DNA of 64,000 nt from Muricoccus harenae (GCF_009848505.1 NZ_WWDL01000008.1:1-64000), one strand, 5' to 3'; counted from the stretch's first letter, positions 7,820 to 16,571 are shown. A program made the numbers and translations. The notes: generated from the sequence alone by a model not told the origin.

Positions 7820-9439
7820 TCAACGCCGCGCGATGCGGCCATCCAGCACCGGCGCCACCTGCCCGCGCGCGGCGATATGGTCCGCCAGCACCTCCTCCAG
7901 GGGTGGCCCCTCGTCATAGGCCTCCAGCGCCGCATCCCGCAGCACGGCATAGCCATCCCCGCCCCCCCGCATGAAGTTGTTGGTCACCACGCGGTAGGCG
8001 CGGTCCGGGTCCAGCGGGCCGTCGCGGGTGGCGATCTCCCGCAGCCGCTGCCCCGGGGGTGCCGCGGGGTCGAAGACCAGCCTCAGCCCCGCCAGTTGCG
8101 GAAAGCGCCCGGCCAGCCCCGGCAGGCGGGACAGCCCGTTCTCCAGCGCCGCCCGCAACGCCCCGCCGCGGATCGTCAGCATGGACAGCGTATTGCCGAA
8201 GGGCAGTACCGCCAGCACGTCGCCATAGGTGAGTGTCCCGGCGGGCAGTGAGGCGCGCAGGCCACCACCATTGACGATTGCGATCTCGGCCGAGGGGACC
8301 CAGGCCAGCGCCGCCTCCGCCACCAGATTGCCCAGCGCGCATTCCCCCTCACGGCAGCTCGCATCGGGGAAGGCGCCGGAGGCGGTGCCGAGCGGGCGGC
8401 GCCGCATCTCGCCCAGCGGTGCCGCATACTCAGCCACCACCGCCGCCACCGACGGATCCTCCGCCACATCCGCCCCGATCGGCCGCACCGCCCCGCCATG
8501 CGCGGCCACCCGGCCATCGTCCGAAAGGTCGAGGTCCAGCCGCCCGAGATAGCGCCCGTGGCAGGCAACGGTCGCGATCCGCACCTCCCGGTCCCGTCCC
8601 GCCACCATCAGCGGACTCGGCCCCACCGCCCCCGCCAGCCCATTGGCCAGCAGCAGATGCGAATGCCCGCCGATGATGGCGTCGATCCCGCCTACCTCCG
8701 CCGCCAGCCGCTGATCCGCCGGCAGGCCGAGATGCGAGAGCACCACCACCGTGCCCACCCCCTGCCGGCGCAGCGCGAAGGCGGCGCGGTCCGCCGCCTC
8801 CAGCGGATCGGTGAAGCGGAGGTTCCGCCCGGGTGAGGAAGAGGTGGCCGTGTCGGGCGTTGTCAGCCCCACCACCCCGATCCTCACTCCGCCCGACTCC
8901 AGCACGCTGAACGCCGTCACACGGTCCCGCAGCAGCGGCTCCGCCCGCGTGTCCAGATTCGCCGAAAGTAGCGGGAAGGGTACCGCTGCCGCATAGCGCG
9001 CGAGATTCTCCGGCCCATTGTCGAATTCGTGATTGCCCAGCGCCATGGCCATGGTGCCCACGGCGCGCTGCACCGCCGCCTCCGCCAGGCCACGATGGAA
9101 GGTGTAGTAGAGGCTGCCCATGAACTGGTCGCCTGCATCCAGCAGGAAGGGCGCGCGGCCCTCGGCCAGCGCCGCCGCGCGGGCCTCCCGAATCGCGCCT
9201 GCCAGTCGCGCGGCGCCGCCGGCGCAGGGACGATCCGCTCGGCAGACGCTGCCGCCCTCGGCCACGCCCTCATGCTTGGAGTGGAAGTCGTTCAGGTGGA
9301 TCAGCGCGATTCGCGCGCCATTTGCCGCGATTGCGGGCCGCAGTGCGGGCGCGGCGAGCGGCAGCGCCAGTGCCGCGCGTAGCAGCCCACGCCGCGACAA
9401 ATCGCGTGGCATCGGTGAATTGGCCGAATCGTGCCGCAT
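7820..9439 (-). CDS. Tat-exported 5'-nucleotidase / UshA-type metallophosphoesterase
   Basis: This periplasmic two-domain phosphoesterase probably releases phosphate from extracellular nucleotides. The N-terminus carries a twin-arginine signal (SRRGLLRAALALPLAAPAL). The metallophosphatase domain shows LIHLNDFHS, DAGDQFMGS, LGNHEFDNG and IGGHSHLLL. The C-terminal nucleotidase domain includes NGGGLRASLPAGTLTYGDV and NFMRGGGDGY. The ATG at 9439 (539 residues) has AGGG seven bases upstream, whereas the next ATG at 9412 has no ribosome site. It is transcribed away from the TauE-type exporter gene. Substrate range is unknown. Confidence 0.9.
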   Translation of the reverse strand: MRHDSANSPMPRDLSRRGLLRAALALPLAAPALRPAIAANGARIALIHLNDFHSKHEGVAEGGSVCRADRPCAGGAARLAGAIREARAAALAEGRAPFLLDAGDQFMGSLYYTFHRGLAEAAVQRAVGTMAMALGNHEFDNGPENLARYAAAVPFPLLSANLDTRAEPLLRDRVTAFSVLESGGVRIGVVGLTTPDTATSSSPGRNLRFTDPLEAADRAAFALRRQGVGTVVVLSHLGLPADQRLAAEVGGIDAIIGGHSHLLLANGLAGAVGPSPLMVAGRDREVRIATVACHGRYLGRLDLDLSDDGRVAAHGGAVRPIGADVAEDPSVAAVVAEYAAPLGEMRRRPLGTASGAFPDASCREGECALGNLVAEAALAWVPSAEIAIVNGGGLRASLPAGTLTYGDVLAVLPFGNTLSMLTIRGGALRAALENGLSRLPGLAGRFPQLAGLRLVFDPAAPPGQRLREIATRDGPLDPDRAYRVVTNNFMRGGGDGYAVLRDAALEAYDEGPPLEEVLADHIAARGQVAPVLDGRIARR

Positions 9440-9710
9440 GGATGCCCTTTTCCCCGGGAAGGATGCCTCCCGGCCCCGATTCTGTGTCGCGGCGACACGC
9501 CGCGGCGCCAAGGTTTAGCGCCTCCGCCTGCAGGACCGGAATGGACCTTGCGTGACACGGGATGCGGGTCCAAACGGCCCGCGCCCGGGCGCTCCGCCGG
9601 GTGCCGAATCCTGCGCCGCGCCGGGGCGATTCCCCGGGCGCGACCCGCCCGCGCGCGGCCCGCGCGGAACCTGCGCGCCCCCCTTTCGCTGGGGGAGGAG
9701 CGGCGAACGC

Positions 9711-10619
9711 ATGCCTGTTTACCTGCCGATCGCCGAAATGTCCGTGGATGCCCTGCTACTGCTGGGCATCGGCCTCGGCGTGGGCTGGCTCTCGGGCCTG
9801 TTCGGCGTGGGCGGCGGATTCCTGCTGACGCCGCTGCTGATCCTGATCGGCATCCCGGCTCCCGTCGCCGTGGCCTCAGGCGCGAACCAGACGCTCGGCG
9901 CCTCCGTCTCCGGCCTCATCGCCCAGTGGCGGCGCGGCAATGTCGATGTGCGCATGGGCGCGGTGCTGCTGGTGGCCGGCCTCGTCGGATCGGCGGCGGG
10001 CACGCAGTTTTTCGTGCTGCTGCGCCGCCTCGGCCAGGTCGATCTCGCCGTCTCACTTTTCTACGTCGTCGTGCTCGGCACCGTCGGCGCGCTGATGGTG
10101 CGGGAAAGCCTGCGCGCCATCCTGCGCCGTCGCCGCGCCCTGCCGGCGCGCACGCACCAGCATTCCTGGCTGCACGGCCTGCCGTTCAAGATGCGCTTCC
10201 GCAAGTCGCGCCTCTACATCTCCATCATTCCGCCCGCGCTGGTCGGATTCGGCATCGGCATTCTCTCGGCCATCATGGGCGTGGGCGGCGGCTTCATGCT
10301 GGTGCCGGCCATGATCTACCTGCTGGGCATGCCGACGATGACGACCATTGGCACCAGCCTGCTCCAGGTCACCTTTGTCAGCGCCAACGTCACCCTGCTG
10401 CAGGCGCTGCAGACCGGCTCCGTGGACATCGTGCTGACCCTCCTGCTGCTCACCGGCGGCGTGGCGGGTGCGCAGTTCGGCGCGGCCATGGGCACGAAGC
10501 TGCGGGGGGAGGAGACGCGCGCCCTGCTCGGGCTGCTGGTGCTCGCCGTCGCCGCGGGACTGCTCGTGGACCTGCTGCAGACGCCCTCGCACTTGTACCT
10601 CATCGGCCCGGCGACGTGA
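9711..10619 (+). CDS. TauE/SafE family sulfite/organosulfonate exporter-like membrane protein
   Basis: This is a polytopic inner-membrane protein of 302 residues with two homologous halves. Each half opens with the same signature: SGLFGVGGGFLLTP near residue 30 and SAIMGVGGGFMLVP in the middle. About eight hydrophobic segments are visible. The family exports sulfite, sulfoacetate or similar anions. The ATG at 9711 is preceded by GGGGGAGGAG and is the clear start. The next gene, a TIGR02186 protein, starts inside its stop codon (GTGA), a pairing I recall from other alphaproteobacteria that suggests a joint function. Substrate unknown. Confidence 0.9.
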   Translation: MPVYLPIAEMSVDALLLLGIGLGVGWLSGLFGVGGGFLLTPLLILIGIPAPVAVASGANQTLGASVSGLIAQWRRGNVDVRMGAVLLVAGLVGSAAGTQFFVLLRRLGQVDLAVSLFYVVVLGTVGALMVRESLRAILRRRRALPARTHQHSWLHGLPFKMRFRKSRLYISIIPPALVGFGIGILSAIMGVGGGFMLVPAMIYLLGMPTMTTIGTSLLQVTFVSANVTLLQALQTGSVDIVLTLLLLTGGVAGAQFGAAMGTKLRGEETRALLGLLVLAVAAGLLVDLLQTPSHLYLIGPAT

Positions 10620-11410
10620 GGCGGCGGCGCGTTCCGGCGCTGGCGGCCCTGTTGCTGGCGGCGTTCCTGGCCCTGGCCCCCGGCGCCTCCGCCCAGCGCG
10701 AGCCGCCGCCCGGCGCCCCCGTCCAGGTCGGCCCGGCCCTGGCCGCAGAGCTTGGCCAGCCGCGCATCGCCGTGGACACCAGCTTCACCGGGGCGGACCT
10801 GCTCGTCTTCGGCGCCACCGACCGCCTGCTCGGCCCCGCCGGGGACAATGTGGTCGTGGTCGGCCTCGGCCCCCCGCGGGACGTGACAGTGCGCCGCCGT
10901 ATCAAGCGCCTCGGCATCTGGGTGAACGGCCCCGCCGCCCGCTTCCGCGAAGTGCCCGATTATTATGCCCTCGCCGCCACCGCCCCTGTGGCGGGGCTGC
11001 TGGAGGAGGCGGCGCGGCGTGAGCGGCGCCTCGGGCTCGACATGCTGGCCGCCCGCCTGCCGGGCTCGCGCGATCCCGCCTTCCGCTCCGCGCTCATCGA
11101 CCTCAAGCGCGCCTCCAACCAGTGGAATGAGGAGGAGGACATGGTGGAGGTCTCCGGCGGCCGCCTGTTCCATGCCCGCCTGCCGCTGCCCTCCACCATC
11201 GCCCCGGGCGACTACATGGTGCAGGTGCTGCTGGTGCGCGCGAACCGCATCATCGCCCGGCAGGAGCTTTCCTTCCGGGTCGACCGGGTGGGCGCCACCG
11301 CCCGCATCGCCGAGGCGGCCCGCTATCAGCCCCTGCTCTACGGCCTCGCCTGCATTGCGCTGGCCGCCCTGGCAGGCTGGATGGGAAGCGTCATCTTCCG
11401 CCGCAGCTGA
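10616..11410 (+). CDS. TIGR02186 family exported membrane-anchored protein
   Basis: The frame is open far upstream, but the GTG at 10616 overlaps the exporter stop codon (GTGA) and begins a good signal peptide (RVPALAALLLAAFLALAPGA). The 264-residue product has a periplasmic region with RIAVDTSFTGADLLVFGAT and a single C-terminal membrane helix (LYGLACIALAALAGWMGSVI) followed by a short basic tail. These features match the TIGR02186 proteins usually encoded beside TauE/SafE-like exporters. The likely role is an accessory subunit of the upstream exporter. No catalytic motif is visible. Confidence 0.82.
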   Translation: MRRRRVPALAALLLAAFLALAPGASAQREPPPGAPVQVGPALAAELGQPRIAVDTSFTGADLLVFGATDRLLGPAGDNVVVVGLGPPRDVTVRRRIKRLGIWVNGPAARFREVPDYYALAATAPVAGLLEEAARRERRLGLDMLAARLPGSRDPAFRSALIDLKRASNQWNEEEDMVEVSGGRLFHARLPLPSTIAPGDYMVQVLLVRANRIIARQELSFRVDRVGATARIAEAARYQPLLYGLACIALAALAGWMGSVIFRRS

Positions 11411-11547
11411 GCCGGGCCGCCGCTGACCAGGCGGGTCCGGCGTTCGAAGGACTTCCCCTTTGGCGGCAGTCGCGGCACATGCTCTCGCCGCTCGTCCGCG
11501 GGGCCGCTCGGCCCCCGGCGATCCATGCCACCGAGGAGGAGAGCCCG

Positions 11548-12012
11548 ATGCCGCAGGACCGCGTCTTCCTCGTGGTGGTCGATGACAGCCCTGAGCGTGC
11601 CGTTGCCCTCCGTTATGCCTGCCTGCGCGTGCGCAAATCCGGGGGCCGCGTCGCCCTGCTCCGGATCAACGAGCCCGTCGGCCTGCAGGAATGGGCCGGC
11701 GTCGGCGCCCTGATGCAGGAGGAGCGGCGGCAGGAGGCGGAGCAGCTTCTCTCCGCCCTGGCCGCGCAGGTGCAGGAGATCACCGGCGGAATCCCCCTGC
11801 TCCTGATCCGCGAGGGCGAGCCCGTGGAGGAGGTCCTCGCGGCCTTGGCCGAGGATCCCCGCATTTCCATCCTGGTCCTCGCCACCGCCACAGAGGGCGG
11901 GCCGGGCCCTCTGGTCACCGCCCTGACTGGCCGCTGGGCTACGCGGCTGCGCTGCCCGATAACCCTGGTGCCGGGCGGCATGGACGACACGGAACTCGAC
12001 CGGGTGACCTGA
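11548..12012 (+). CDS. Universal stress protein (UspA family)
   Basis: This single-domain Usp fold of 154 residues shows the N-terminal strand FLVVVDDSPERAVALRYAC, the middle segment LLLIREGEPVEEVLAALAE and the final strand CPITLVPGG. The classical ATP-binding G-2x-G-9x-G(S/T) pattern is not clearly present, so it may be of the non-ATP-binding kind. GAGGAGGAG upstream supports the ATG at 11548 over an in-frame ATG at 11479. Neighbours on the same strand are the TIGR02186 gene and nfu, with gaps above 100 bases, so it may be monocistronic. Confidence 0.85.
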   Translation: MPQDRVFLVVVDDSPERAVALRYACLRVRKSGGRVALLRINEPVGLQEWAGVGALMQEERRQEAEQLLSALAAQVQEITGGIPLLLIREGEPVEEVLAALAEDPRISILVLATATEGGPGPLVTALTGRWATRLRCPITLVPGGMDDTELDRVT

Positions 12013-12119
12013 CGCCTCCGCAGCCCACCCACGCGCCCGTAATGGTTGCTTCCACGGAGAGTCTGCACCACATCCACCGGCACAGAGCGGCCTGATCTGC
12101 CGCAGCAGGGAATTCCCGG

Positions 12120-12683
12120 ATGTTCATCGAGACCGAGGCGACGCCAAACCCCGCGACCCTAAAGTTCCTCCCCGGCCAGGCGGTGATGGGCGATCGCGGC
12201 ACTGCCGACTTCACCTCCGAGGAGGCTGCCGGGCGTTCGCCGCTCGCCGCCCGTCTCTTCCAGCTGGATGGCGTGGCCCGCGTCTTCCTCGGTGCCGACT
12301 TCGTCACCATCACCAAGTCCAACGATGCCGAGTGGCAGGATCTCCGCCCGCAGGTCCTGGGTGCCATCATGGAACATACCATGGCCGGCCGCCCCATCAT
12401 GGCCGGCGGCGAGGCCGAGGATGAGGCCGAGGACGTCGATCCCGCCGATGCCGAGGTGGTGGCCCAGATCAAGGAGTTGCTGGACACCCGCGTGCGCCCG
12501 GCCGTGGCTGGCGATGGCGGCGACATCGTCTTCCGCGGTTTCCGCGACGGCATCGTGAAGCTCCACATGCAGGGCGCCTGCTCCGGCTGCCCCTCTTCCC
12601 GCGCCACGCTCAAGCACGGCGTGGAGAACATGCTGCGCCACTACGTGCCCGAGGTGGTCGCGGTGGAACAGGTCGAGGCCTGA
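12120..12683 (+). CDS. NifU-like Fe-S scaffold/carrier protein (Nfu type)
   Basis: The 187-residue protein combines the Nfu N-terminal domain (MFIETEATPNPATLKFLPG) with a C-terminal NifU domain whose cluster-binding cysteines are C154 and C157 in GACSGCPSS. An acidic linker (EAEDEAEDVDPADAEV) joins the two. This is the mitochondrial/alphaproteobacterial NFU1-like form that delivers 4Fe-4S clusters to enzymes such as lipoyl synthase. It stands alone here rather than in a suf operon. A hairpin about 50 bases past the stop could end its transcript. Confidence 0.93.
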   Translation: MFIETEATPNPATLKFLPGQAVMGDRGTADFTSEEAAGRSPLAARLFQLDGVARVFLGADFVTITKSNDAEWQDLRPQVLGAIMEHTMAGRPIMAGGEAEDEAEDVDPADAEVVAQIKELLDTRVRPAVAGDGGDIVFRGFRDGIVKLHMQGACSGCPSSRATLKHGVENMLRHYVPEVVAVEQVEA

Positions 12684-12733
12684 CCCAGCCGCCTTGGCAC
12701 GGCGTCATTCAGGACGCCCATGACCGTGATGCC

Positions 12734-12752
12734 GCGCGGCGGATTGCCGCGC
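12734..12752 (+). terminator. Hairpin downstream of nfu
   Basis: GCGCGGC and GCCGCGC form a perfect seven-base stem around the loop GGATT. No T run follows, so rho-independent function is uncertain, as is usual for such GC-rich genomes. It lies between nfu and the nitroreductase gene. Confidence 0.4.
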
Positions 12753-12793
12753 GCGTCATCGGGGCCGATCCTGCAGGGTAAGGAGACCATCCC

Positions 12794-13405
12794 ATGCCCG
12801 ATACCAATGTTCCTCCCTCTGCCCGCCTTGAGGATGCCGCGCTCGACCGGCTCTTCCGCAAGGCGCGCACCGCCAATGCCTGGCAGGACCGCCCGGTGTC
12901 GGAGGAGACAATCCGCGAGCTTTACAGCCTCGTGGCGCTCGGCCCGACCAGCGCCAACCAGAGCCCGGCGCGCTTCGTCTTCGTCCGCAGCGCGGAAGGG
13001 AAGGGGAAGCTTCTGGAAGCTGTTTCTTCCGGCAACCAGGAGAAGACGCGGACCGCGCCGGTGACGGCGATCGTCGCCTATGACCCGCAGTTCTTCGAGC
13101 ATCTACCGCGGCTTTTCCCGCATGCCGATGCCAAGGCCTGGTTCACCGGCAACGCGGCCTTCGCCGAGCGCAGCGCCTTCCTGAACAGCACGCTACAGGC
13201 GGCCTATCTCATCCTTGCCGCCCGCTCGCTGGGCCTGGATGCCGGGCCGATGGCCGGCTTCGACGCCGGTAAGGTCGACAGCCTCTTCCTGGGCGAGAGC
13301 GGGTGGAAGTCCACCATGCTCATCAACCTCGGTTATGGCGATCACTCCAAGACCCTCGGGCGGCTTCCGCGGCTGGGCTTCGAGGAAGCGGCGTTTTTTG
13401 CCTGA
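12794..13405 (+). CDS. Nitroreductase family protein, RutE/malonic semialdehyde reductase-like
   Basis: This is a flavin-dependent reductase fold of 203 residues. The arrangement [57 protein letters not shown] and INLGYGD matches the RutE/HadB subgroup, which in the Rut pathway reduces malonic semialdehyde to 3-hydroxypropionate. No other rut genes are nearby, so the physiological substrate is open. AAGGAG upstream supports the ATG at 12794. A strong hairpin directly follows the stop codon. Confidence 0.85.
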   Translation: MPDTNVPPSARLEDAALDRLFRKARTANAWQDRPVSEETIRELYSLVALGPTSANQSPARFVFVRSAEGKGKLLEAVSSGNQEKTRTAPVTAIVAYDPQFFEHLPRLFPHADAKAWFTGNAAFAERSAFLNSTLQAAYLILAARSLGLDAGPMAGFDAGKVDSLFLGESGWKSTMLINLGYGDHSKTLGRLPRLGFEEAAFFA

Positions 13406-13407
13406 TC

Positions 13408-13426
13408 CCAGGGGCTTGGCCCCTGG
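13408..13426 (+). terminator. Hairpin terminator candidate after the nitroreductase gene
   Basis: CCAGGGGC and GCCCCTGG form a perfect eight-base stem with loop TTG, starting three bases after the stop codon. There is no T tract. Confidence 0.5.
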
Positions 13427-13545
13427 ACCACACCGGGGGGCGAACGCGCCCTCCGGACCCGGCGATCTGTTGTGGGTGAAGTTCCGCGCAACTGGCTCTG
13501 CATCGCTCCGTTCGGACTCCCTGCGGCACAGGGGGAGTTCCAACG

Positions 13546-13809
13546 ATGGTCCGACCGATTCTGATTCCGGCTCTGCTGGCGATTGGCGCCCTGCCCGCGC
13601 TCGCGCGCACTCCCGGGCCCGAGGAACTGGGCCGGATCGAGGCGGCGCTGCGGGGCGCCGGCTATACCATTTGGGGAAATATCGACATTCCGGCCGGCGG
13701 CGACCGCGTCATCGTCGACGCTGCCCGCCGCACGCCTAACGGGCCAGCCCGCGGCGTGGTGGTCGAGTCCTCGACCATGCGCGTCACGGAGGAGACGCCG
13801 GCGCGCTGA
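13546..13809 (+). CDS. Small secreted protein, PepSY-like
   Basis: This is an 87-residue product with an N-terminal signal peptide (RPILIPALLAIGALPALA). The mature part (about 67 residues) begins RTPGPEELGRIEAALRGAGY and contains IDIPAGGDRVIVDAARRTPN, resembling the helix-plus-sheet layout of PepSY-type domains, though the match is weak. GGGGGAG nine bases before the ATG supports the start. It converges on the response-regulator gene with only 16 bases between stops. Function unknown. Confidence 0.65.
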   Translation: MVRPILIPALLAIGALPALARTPGPEELGRIEAALRGAGYTIWGNIDIPAGGDRVIVDAARRTPNGPARGVVVESSTMRVTEETPAR

Positions 13810-13825
13810 CGCGCCGGCGCATCGG

Positions 13826-14542
13826 TCAGGCGGCCGCGCGTCCCGCCTGGGGGTCCAGCCGGTAGCCGCCACCCTCCGTCAGCAACAGCGAGGCTGCCGC
13901 CGGATCCGGCTCGATCTTCTGCCGGAGCCGGTAGATATGCGTCTCCAGTGTGTGCGTGGTGACGGCGGCGTTGTAGCCCCACACCTCGTTCAGCAGGATC
14001 TGCCGCCCCACCGGCCGGCCACCGGCGCGGTAGAGGAACTTCAGGATCGAGCATTCCTTTTCGGTCAGCCGGATGCGGCGGTTGCGCGCCGTGTCCTGAA
14101 GCATCTTGGCCGAAGGGCGGAATGTGTAGGGCCCGATCACGAAGACCGCGTCCTCGGAATTGTCGAAGACGCGGAGCTGGGCGCGCAGGCGCGCGATCAG
14201 TTCCATGATGCGGAACGGCTTGGCGATGTAGTCATTCGCCCCCGAATCCAGGCCGCGCACCACATCCTGCTCGGCATCCGCGCCGGTCAGCATGATGATG
14301 GGCACCTTGATGCCGTTGCGCCGCAGTTCGGCGCACAGGTCACGCCCGTCGCCATCCGGCAGCCCGATGTCGAGCAGCACGGCGTCGAAGCGCGAACCGT
14401 CGGCGAGCAGGATCTGCCCGGCTTCGGCCATGGTTCCCGCCTCGCGGGGCGTGAACTCGCCATCCACCGCCAACTGCTCGGACAGGGTGGCCCGGAGCGC
14501 CGGGTCGTCGTCCACGATCAGGATCGGACGTGGGTCCGACAT
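13826..14542 (-). CDS. OmpR/PhoB-family response regulator, apparently orphan
   Basis: The receiver domain occupies residues 5-120, with the phosphoacceptor D58 in FDAVLLDIGLPDGDG, the acidic pair in LIVDDDPALR and the lysine in NDYIAKPFR. The C-terminal winged helix follows, with RLTEKECSILKFLYRAGGRPV and HTLETHIYRLRQKIE. A linker with VFVIGPYTFRPSAKM joins the domains. No histidine kinase lies beside it, so its partner is elsewhere or it is regulated otherwise. It is divergent from ribA across a 300-base spacer. I do not assign a gene name. Confidence 0.9.
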   Translation of the reverse strand: MSDPRPILIVDDDPALRATLSEQLAVDGEFTPREAGTMAEAGQILLADGSRFDAVLLDIGLPDGDGRDLCAELRRNGIKVPIIMLTGADAEQDVVRGLDSGANDYIAKPFRIMELIARLRAQLRVFDNSEDAVFVIGPYTFRPSAKMLQDTARNRRIRLTEKECSILKFLYRAGGRPVGRQILLNEVWGYNAAVTTHTLETHIYRLRQKIEPDPAAASLLLTEGGGYRLDPQAGRAAA

Positions 14543-14843
14543 GCACCCTCCCGTTTGAAGGTATGGTTCTGGACCATGCCAAATTGGCTGGGCTCAGAGT
14601 TATGAAGTCGGGATATGGGCCCAAGCAGCGTGAACGGGCAAGGCTTTGCTCTCTTTTTCGTGCGGCGTGCCCTTTTTGCCCTGCCATTGCCTCGGTTTTG
14701 CCCCCTTCTGGTCCGCCGGGACGTCCCATATTGGCCAGGCTCATATCGGCTTAACATAAGGCGGGTTTCGCCCGCGGAGCCGCATAGGTGGGTCGTCCGA
14801 ACCGGGTGGTGCCTGGTGGCGGGACGTGCTGATAGGAAACGGA
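14543..14843. other. Divergent intergenic region between the response regulator and ribA
   Basis: This 301-base spacer has a noticeably lower GC content than its surroundings, including several T-rich runs (CTCTCTTTTTCG, CCCTTTTTGCC). It should hold promoters for both flanking genes, but no convincing -35/-10 pair could be set. An AT-rich patch TTAACATAAGG at 14752-14762 is followed by a small hairpin (GCGGG TTTC GCCCGC, 14761-14775) that would fall in the ribA leader. I see no conserved FMN riboswitch core and no convincing small reading frame. Confidence 0.5.
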
Positions 14844-16034
14844 ATGCCTGAAGCTTCGATCTGCGCCCCGGCGGCGGGCGTCCCAGGGCGGAAGGCAACC
14901 GGCCTGGCGCCCGACCCACGCGCGGCCGGGATGCGCGCCGTGCACCGCGCGGTGTCGGACCTACGGCGCGGTACGCCGGTGATCCTCTCGGCGGGAGGCG
15001 AGTCGCTGGTGCTGGCCGCCGCCGAGACCGTCGGCGCGCGCGGGCTGGCGGAACTGGCCGAGGCCTCCCTGGCCGCACCTGTCCTGCTGCTTTCCGCCCC
15101 GCGAGCCGCCGCCATCCTCTCCCGCCCGGTCTCCACCGCTTCGGCGGCCGAGCCCGCGCCGGTGTCGCTGCGCCTGTCCCCGGCCCTGCTCGCCCCCGAT
15201 TCGCTGCGCCGCCTCGCCGATCCGGTGGCCGAGCAGCTCCTGCCCGAGGTGCCGCAGATCGTCCCCGCCGCCGGCTTCGTCCAGGCGCTCTCGCCCGCCG
15301 CCATCACCCTTGCGAAGATCGGGCGGCTGCTGCCCGCCCTCGTCGTGGCGCCGGCCTCCGAGCCGGTCGCGGCACGCCTTGGCCTGCTCTCGGTCGAGGT
15401 CCCGGACGTGCTGGCCTATCCCGTCTCCGCCGCCGCCAGCCTCAATCAGGTCGCGGAGGCGCGGGTGCCGCTGGAGGATGCGCCCGAGGCCCGAATCGTG
15501 GCCTTCCGCGCCGCCGATGGCGGAATCGAGCATCTCGCCATCCTGGTCGGCCAGCCGGAGGCCGCTGGCCCGGCCGCACCGCTCTGCCGCATCCATTCGG
15601 AGTGCTTCACCGGCGACCTGCTGGGCTCACTCCGCTGCGATTGCGGCCCGCAGCTGCGCGGCGCCATCGCCCGGATGGCGCAGGAGCCGGGCGGCGGCGT
15701 GCTGCTGTACCTGGCGCAGGAGGGGCGGGGAATCGGCCTGGTGAACAAGCTGCGCGCCTACACGCTGCAGGACACCGGGCTGGACACGCTCGATGCCAAT
15801 CGTGCCCTCGGCTACGGCGCCGACGAGCGGGACTTCCGCGTCGCGGCGACCATGCTGGAGGCGCTGGACATCCCCCGCATCCGCCTGCTGACCAACAACC
15901 CCGACAAGCTGGCGGGCCTCGCCGCCTGCGGCATCCAGGTGGAGGGCCGCGTTTCCCACCTCTTCGCCGCCAATGGGGTGAATGACGGCTATCTGGCGAC
16001 CAAGAAGGCGCGCTTCGGCCACCTGATGGGCTGA
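14844..16034 (+). CDS. ribA: GTP cyclohydrolase II with degenerate N-terminal domain
   Basis: The C-terminal half is a standard GTP cyclohydrolase II, which opens GTP to the first riboflavin precursor. It shows IHSECFTGDLLGSLRCDCG with the three zinc cysteines, LYLAQEGRGIGLVNKLRAY with the catalytic arginine and tyrosine, and LTNNPDKLAGL. The first 200 residues look laid out like a RibB (dihydroxybutanone-phosphate synthase) domain (DLRRGTPVILSAGGESLVLA) but lack the DREDEGD-type catalytic motif. AGGAA six bases upstream favours the ATG at 14844 over a GTG at 14826. Length 396 residues. The N-terminal domain is probably not catalytic, so RibB activity must come from another gene. Confidence 0.9.
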   Translation: MPEASICAPAAGVPGRKATGLAPDPRAAGMRAVHRAVSDLRRGTPVILSAGGESLVLAAAETVGARGLAELAEASLAAPVLLLSAPRAAAILSRPVSTASAAEPAPVSLRLSPALLAPDSLRRLADPVAEQLLPEVPQIVPAAGFVQALSPAAITLAKIGRLLPALVVAPASEPVAARLGLLSVEVPDVLAYPVSAAASLNQVAEARVPLEDAPEARIVAFRAADGGIEHLAILVGQPEAAGPAAPLCRIHSECFTGDLLGSLRCDCGPQLRGAIARMAQEPGGGVLLYLAQEGRGIGLVNKLRAYTLQDTGLDTLDANRALGYGADERDFRVAATMLEALDIPRIRLLTNNPDKLAGLAACGIQVEGRVSHLFAANGVNDGYLATKKARFGHLMG

Positions 16035-16106
16035 GCCGCCCCGATGGCTTGGGCGACCGGCACGCACCTTGCCCTGCCGCCTCCATCCCCTGGGTGGAGC
16101 GGCGCC

Positions 16107-16571
16107 ATGTCCCCGATCGTCCCGAATACCGCGTCCCCGGAAGGCTGGGGCGTCTTCGCCGGCCGGACCTATGGCGGAACCCGCCCGGCGCCGGATGGCG
16201 GGCCGCCGCTTTCCGGCGAGGAGGCGGCGCCCATGCCCGCCAGCCTGTCCTTCGATGAGATGCTGGAGGTCCTCAACCCGGTGCAATACGTGCCGGGGGC
16301 CGGCACGATCTACCGGGAGGCGACCGGCAGCGCGGCCCCGATTGCCGCCCGCATCCTGGTGGGCACGGCCATCGGCGGGCCGGTCGGCTTCGTCGCCGGC
16401 GTCGCCTCCGCGGTGCTGGAGGTGACGGGCTTCGTGGACTCGCTGCGCGCCGTCCTCAACGGCCGCGACCAGCCCACGGCCTTCCTCGCCTGGGGGCAGG
16501 CGCCGGACCCGGCTGTCTTCGCCCGGGCGCGGCTCGCCTATGAGGACCAGATGCGAGGCAACATGGCCTGA
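16107..16571 (+). CDS. Conserved-looking protein of unknown function with glycine-rich hydrophobic segment
   Basis: The 154-residue protein starts with a proline/glycine-rich flexible segment and then a core reading FDEMLEVLNPVQYVPGAGTI and RILVGTAIGGPVGFVAGVAS, the latter a glycine-rich helix that could enter or cross a membrane. I recall similar NPxQyxPxxGTIYR proteins of unassigned role in alphaproteobacteria. The ATG at 16107 has GTGGAG upstream, whereas the longer frame from 16044 has no ribosome site. The gene lies between ribA and an L,D-transpeptidase gene on the same strand. No function can be given. Confidence 0.6.
   Translation: MSPIVPNTASPEGWGVFAGRTYGGTRPAPDGGPPLSGEEAAPMPASLSFDEMLEVLNPVQYVPGAGTIYREATGSAAPIAARILVGTAIGGPVGFVAGVASAVLEVTGFVDSLRAVLNGRDQPTAFLAWGQAPDPAVFARARLAYEDQMRGNMA

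Noticed and set aside
11435-11470. GTTCGAAGG motif resembling a tRNA T-loop.
   Set aside because: The flanks do not fold into a cloverleaf: no acceptor stem or anticodon arm could be found.
14543-14843. Possible FMN riboswitch ahead of ribA.
   Set aside because: None of the conserved RFN-element segments could be recognised in the leader.
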